Origin: Insolitispirillum peregrinum | GTDB taxonomy: Bacteria; Pseudomonadota; Alphaproteobacteria; Rhodospirillales; Rhodospirillaceae | Length of the DNA: 64,000 bases | Assembly (NCBI RefSeq): GCF_900156605.1 | Contig: NZ_FTOA01000005.1 | Coordinates: 248,001 to 312,000, forward strand | Reading direction: 5' to 3' | Shown here: positions 61,971 through 64,000 of the stretch, in pieces | Layout of the letters: every line of letters begins with the position of its first letter | Position numbering within the stretch: position 1 is the first letter of the stretch | Notes under the pieces: model-generated | Seen by the model: the letters and a program-made list of their open reading frames with translations, nothing else | Database searches by the model: none | Told to the model about the DNA's origin: nothing | Program-made: the position numbers and the translations under genes

Positions 61971-63965
61971 ATGACTTCTGAAACCGTAAGCCACGCCCAA
62001 CTTGCCAATGCCATTCGCTTTCTGTCCGCTGATGCCGTGCAAAAGGCGAATTCCGGCCATCCGGGGATGCCGCTGGGCATGGCCGACGTGGCAGCGGTGC
62101 TGTTCACCCGCTTCATGAAGTTCGATGCGGATCAGCCGCGCTGGCCCGACCGTGACCGCTTTGTGCTGTCGGCGGGTCACGGCTCGATGCTGCTGTACTC
62201 GCTGGGCTATCTGCTGGGCTACCGCGATGTGACCCGCGAAGAGCTGGAAAACTTCCGCCAGTTGGGCCACGTCACCGCCGGGCACCCGGAATTCGGCCAC
62301 ATCCAGATGGCTGACACCACCACCGGCCCGCTGGGGCAGGGCATCACCAACGCGGTCGGTATGGCGCTGGCCGAAAAGATGCTGGCCGCCCGTTTCGGCG
62401 GCGAGGTGGTTGACCACTTCACCTATGTGATCGCCGGTGACGGCTGCCTGATGGAAGGCGTGTCGCAGGAAGCGATCTCGCTGGCTGGCCACTGGAAGCT
62501 GAACAAGCTGGTCCTGCTGTGGGACGACAACGAAATCTGCATCGACGGCAAGGTGTCGCTGGCCCAGAGCGATGACCAGATCCTGCGCTTCCAGGCGTCG
62601 GGCTGGAACACCATCGCCATCGACGGCCATGACCCGGTGGCGATTGCGGCGGCGCTGGAACAGGCCCGCAGCAGCGACAAGCCGACCATGATCGCCTGCA
62701 AGACCACCATCGGCAAGGGCGCCCCGACGCTGGCCGGTTCGGAAAAGACCCACGGCGCGCCGCTGGGTGACAAGGAACTGGCTGGCATGCGCGACGCGCT
62801 GGGCTGGCCCTATGCTCCGTTCGAGGTTCCCGACGACATCCTGTCGGTCTGGCGTGCCGCTGGCACCCGTGGCAGCGCCGAGCGTCTGCAGTGGGAAAAG
62901 CGCGTTGACGCCCTGCCGGCGGATGCCAAGGTGACCTTCGTGACCTCGTTGCAGGGTCGCATCCCCGACGCCACCGACGCCGCCATTGACGCTTTCAAGC
63001 AGAAGATGGCCGCAGACACTCCGAAGGTTGCCACCCGCAAGGCCAGCCAGATGGTGCTGGAAGCGGTCGTTCCGACCATTCCGCAGATCGTTGGCGGGTC
63101 TGCTGACCTGACCCACTCCAACCTGACCATCACCAAGGACATGAAGTCGGTCCTGCCGACCGATTTCACCGGCAATTACATCCACTATGGCGTGCGCGAG
63201 CACGGCATGGGCTCGATCATGAACGGCATCGCCCTGCACGGCGGCCTGATCCCCTACGGCGGCACCTTCATGGTGTTCTCGGACTACTGCCGTCCGTCGA
63301 TCCGCATGAGCGCCCTGATGGAACAGCGGGTGATCTATGTGATGACCCATGACTCGATCGGTCTGGGCGAAGACGGCCCGACCCACCAGCCGGTGGAACA
63401 TCTGGCCTCGCTGCGCGCCATGCCGAACCTGCGTGTGTTCCGCCCGGCTGACCCGATCGAAACCGCCGAATGCTGGCAGCTGGCCCTGCAGTGGACCCAT
63501 GGTCCGTCATTCCTGGCCCTCAGCCGCCAGAACCTGCCGACCGTCCGCACCTACACCAAGGAAAACCTCTGCCAGCTGGGCGGCTATGTGCTGTCCGAGC
63601 CGGAAGACGGCAAGCGCGACGTCACCATTCTGGCGTCGGGTTCGGAAGTCGAGCTGGCCCTGAAGTCGCAGGTCCTGCTGAACGCCGTCGGCATCAAGGC
63701 CGCGGTGGTGTCGATGCCCTGCTGGGAGCTGTTTGATGCCCAGCCGACCACCTACCGCAAGGCGGTTCTGGGCGATGGCCTGCGCATTGCCGTCGAAGCC
63801 GGTTCGACCTTTGGCTGGGAACGCTATGTCGGTCTGGACGGCGCGGTTGTCGGCATGACCTCGTTCGGTGCCTCGGGCCCGGCGGATCAACTGTACAAGC
63901 ATTTTGGCATCACTGCCGAAGCGGTCGCTGATATTGCAGTGGCGCGCCTGAAGCAAAACGCCTAA
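61971..63965 (+). CDS. cbbT: Transketolase, Calvin-cycle copy
   Basis: Rearranges C2 units in the regenerative phase of the Calvin cycle and the pentose pathway. 664 residues: AIRFLSADAVQKANSGHPGMPLGMADV near 14-40, GHGSMLLYSLGYLLGY, the TPP/Mg site GDGCLMEG near 156, the second domain with YGVREHGMGSIMNGIALHGG near 406, FSDYCRPSIRMSALM and GPTHQPVEHLASLRAMPNL near 470. ATG 61971 has GGGAA nine bases upstream; the frame runs back into cbbP. It is third in the cbb operon, and the codon use is more biased than in the catabolic copy at 1353-3362. The remaining cbb genes and Rubisco probably lie beyond the window. Confidence 0.95.
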   Translation: MTSETVSHAQLANAIRFLSADAVQKANSGHPGMPLGMADVAAVLFTRFMKFDADQPRWPDRDRFVLSAGHGSMLLYSLGYLLGYRDVTREELENFRQLGHVTAGHPEFGHIQMADTTTGPLGQGITNAVGMALAEKMLAARFGGEVVDHFTYVIAGDGCLMEGVSQEAISLAGHWKLNKLVLLWDDNEICIDGKVSLAQSDDQILRFQASGWNTIAIDGHDPVAIAAALEQARSSDKPTMIACKTTIGKGAPTLAGSEKTHGAPLGDKELAGMRDALGWPYAPFEVPDDILSVWRAAGTRGSAERLQWEKRVDALPADAKVTFVTSLQGRIPDATDAAIDAFKQKMAADTPKVATRKASQMVLEAVVPTIPQIVGGSADLTHSNLTITKDMKSVLPTDFTGNYIHYGVREHGMGSIMNGIALHGGLIPYGGTFMVFSDYCRPSIRMSALMEQRVIYVMTHDSIGLGEDGPTHQPVEHLASLRAMPNLRVFRPADPIETAECWQLALQWTHGPSFLALSRQNLPTVRTYTKENLCQLGGYVLSEPEDGKRDVTILASGSEVELALKSQVLLNAVGIKAAVVSMPCWELFDAQPTTYRKAVLGDGLRIAVEAGSTFGWERYVGLDGAVVGMTSFGASGPADQLYKHFGITAEAVADIAVARLKQNA

Positions 63966-64000
63966 AAGATACCCGGCCACAGGCCCTGCCCGAAAAGGTG
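63966..64000. other. Start of the spacer after cbbT, cut by the window edge
   Basis: 35 bases with no feature visible; the next cbb gene is expected downstream. Confidence 0.3.

Overview
The window looks like a stretch of chromosome from a free-living, GC-rich alphaproteobacterium, most like the Rhodospirillales group. Three things support this. The tmRNA gene is circularly permuted (two-piece) and sits directly upstream of an alphaproteobacterial-type SspB. Calvin-cycle genes lie at the right end. The set of sensory proteins is very large. Genus and lineage are inferred from gene content alone; no rRNA is present.

Layout, left to right. 1-5.6 kb: a catabolic operon with a TRAP permease (cut by the window edge), a transketolase, a 2-hydroxyacid dehydrogenase and a glycerate kinase. 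5.7-8.1 kb: an AT-rich island with a DarG antitoxin, a DarT toxin and a second DarT-like protein. 8.2-15.1 kb: a CpxA/CpxR-like two-component system divergent from a MacA-MacB-outer-membrane efflux operon, with a CpxR-type box between them. 15.3-17.6 kb: a membrane histidine kinase. 17.7-18.9 kb: a gene-poor patch with a 76-residue protein made of four CCHC zinc knuckles and a small unrecognised gene. 18.9-21.7 kb: metC, hisI and a His-rich COG0523 GTPase. 21.7-25.5 kb: a Tat-exported sugar-dehydrogenase-like pair (GMC flavoprotein and small subunit) with a multicopper oxidase. 25.7-27.7 kb: an Rcp1-like receiver, folA and thyA. 27.8-28.7 kb: ssrA and sspB.

28.8-36.2 kb: an LprI-like protein, an EamA transporter with an AraC regulator, class I fumarase, a GSCFA protein and PstS. 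36.3-41.9 kb: a three-gene signalling operon (multi-PAS kinase, HDOD response regulator, degenerate HD-GYP response regulator). 42-46.5 kb: moaA, a secreted Cache protein, a hypothetical gene and a soluble globin-MCP-PilZ receptor. 46.6-50.3 kb: a class III CoA-transferase and a glutaryl-CoA dehydrogenase (lysine/glutarate degradation), a methyltransferase and tRNA-Asp. 50.4-54.1 kb: MgtC, a LuxR regulator, a phytase-like esterase and an IalB protein. 54.4-58.8 kb: MsrP/MsrQ and a PAS-GGDEF diguanylate cyclase. 59.0-64 kb: a LuxR regulator with an unphosphorylatable receiver, then glpX-type fructose bisphosphatase, phosphoribulokinase and transketolase (cbb operon, continuing beyond the window).

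The strongest candidates for new biology are the bacterial zinc-knuckle protein, the two-ART DarT/DarG cassette, the globin-MCP-PilZ fusion and the dehydrogenase/multicopper-oxidase cluster. A dispersed intergenic repeat containing AACCGGTT recurs at several points. I saw no insertion sequence, prophage or CRISPR array.
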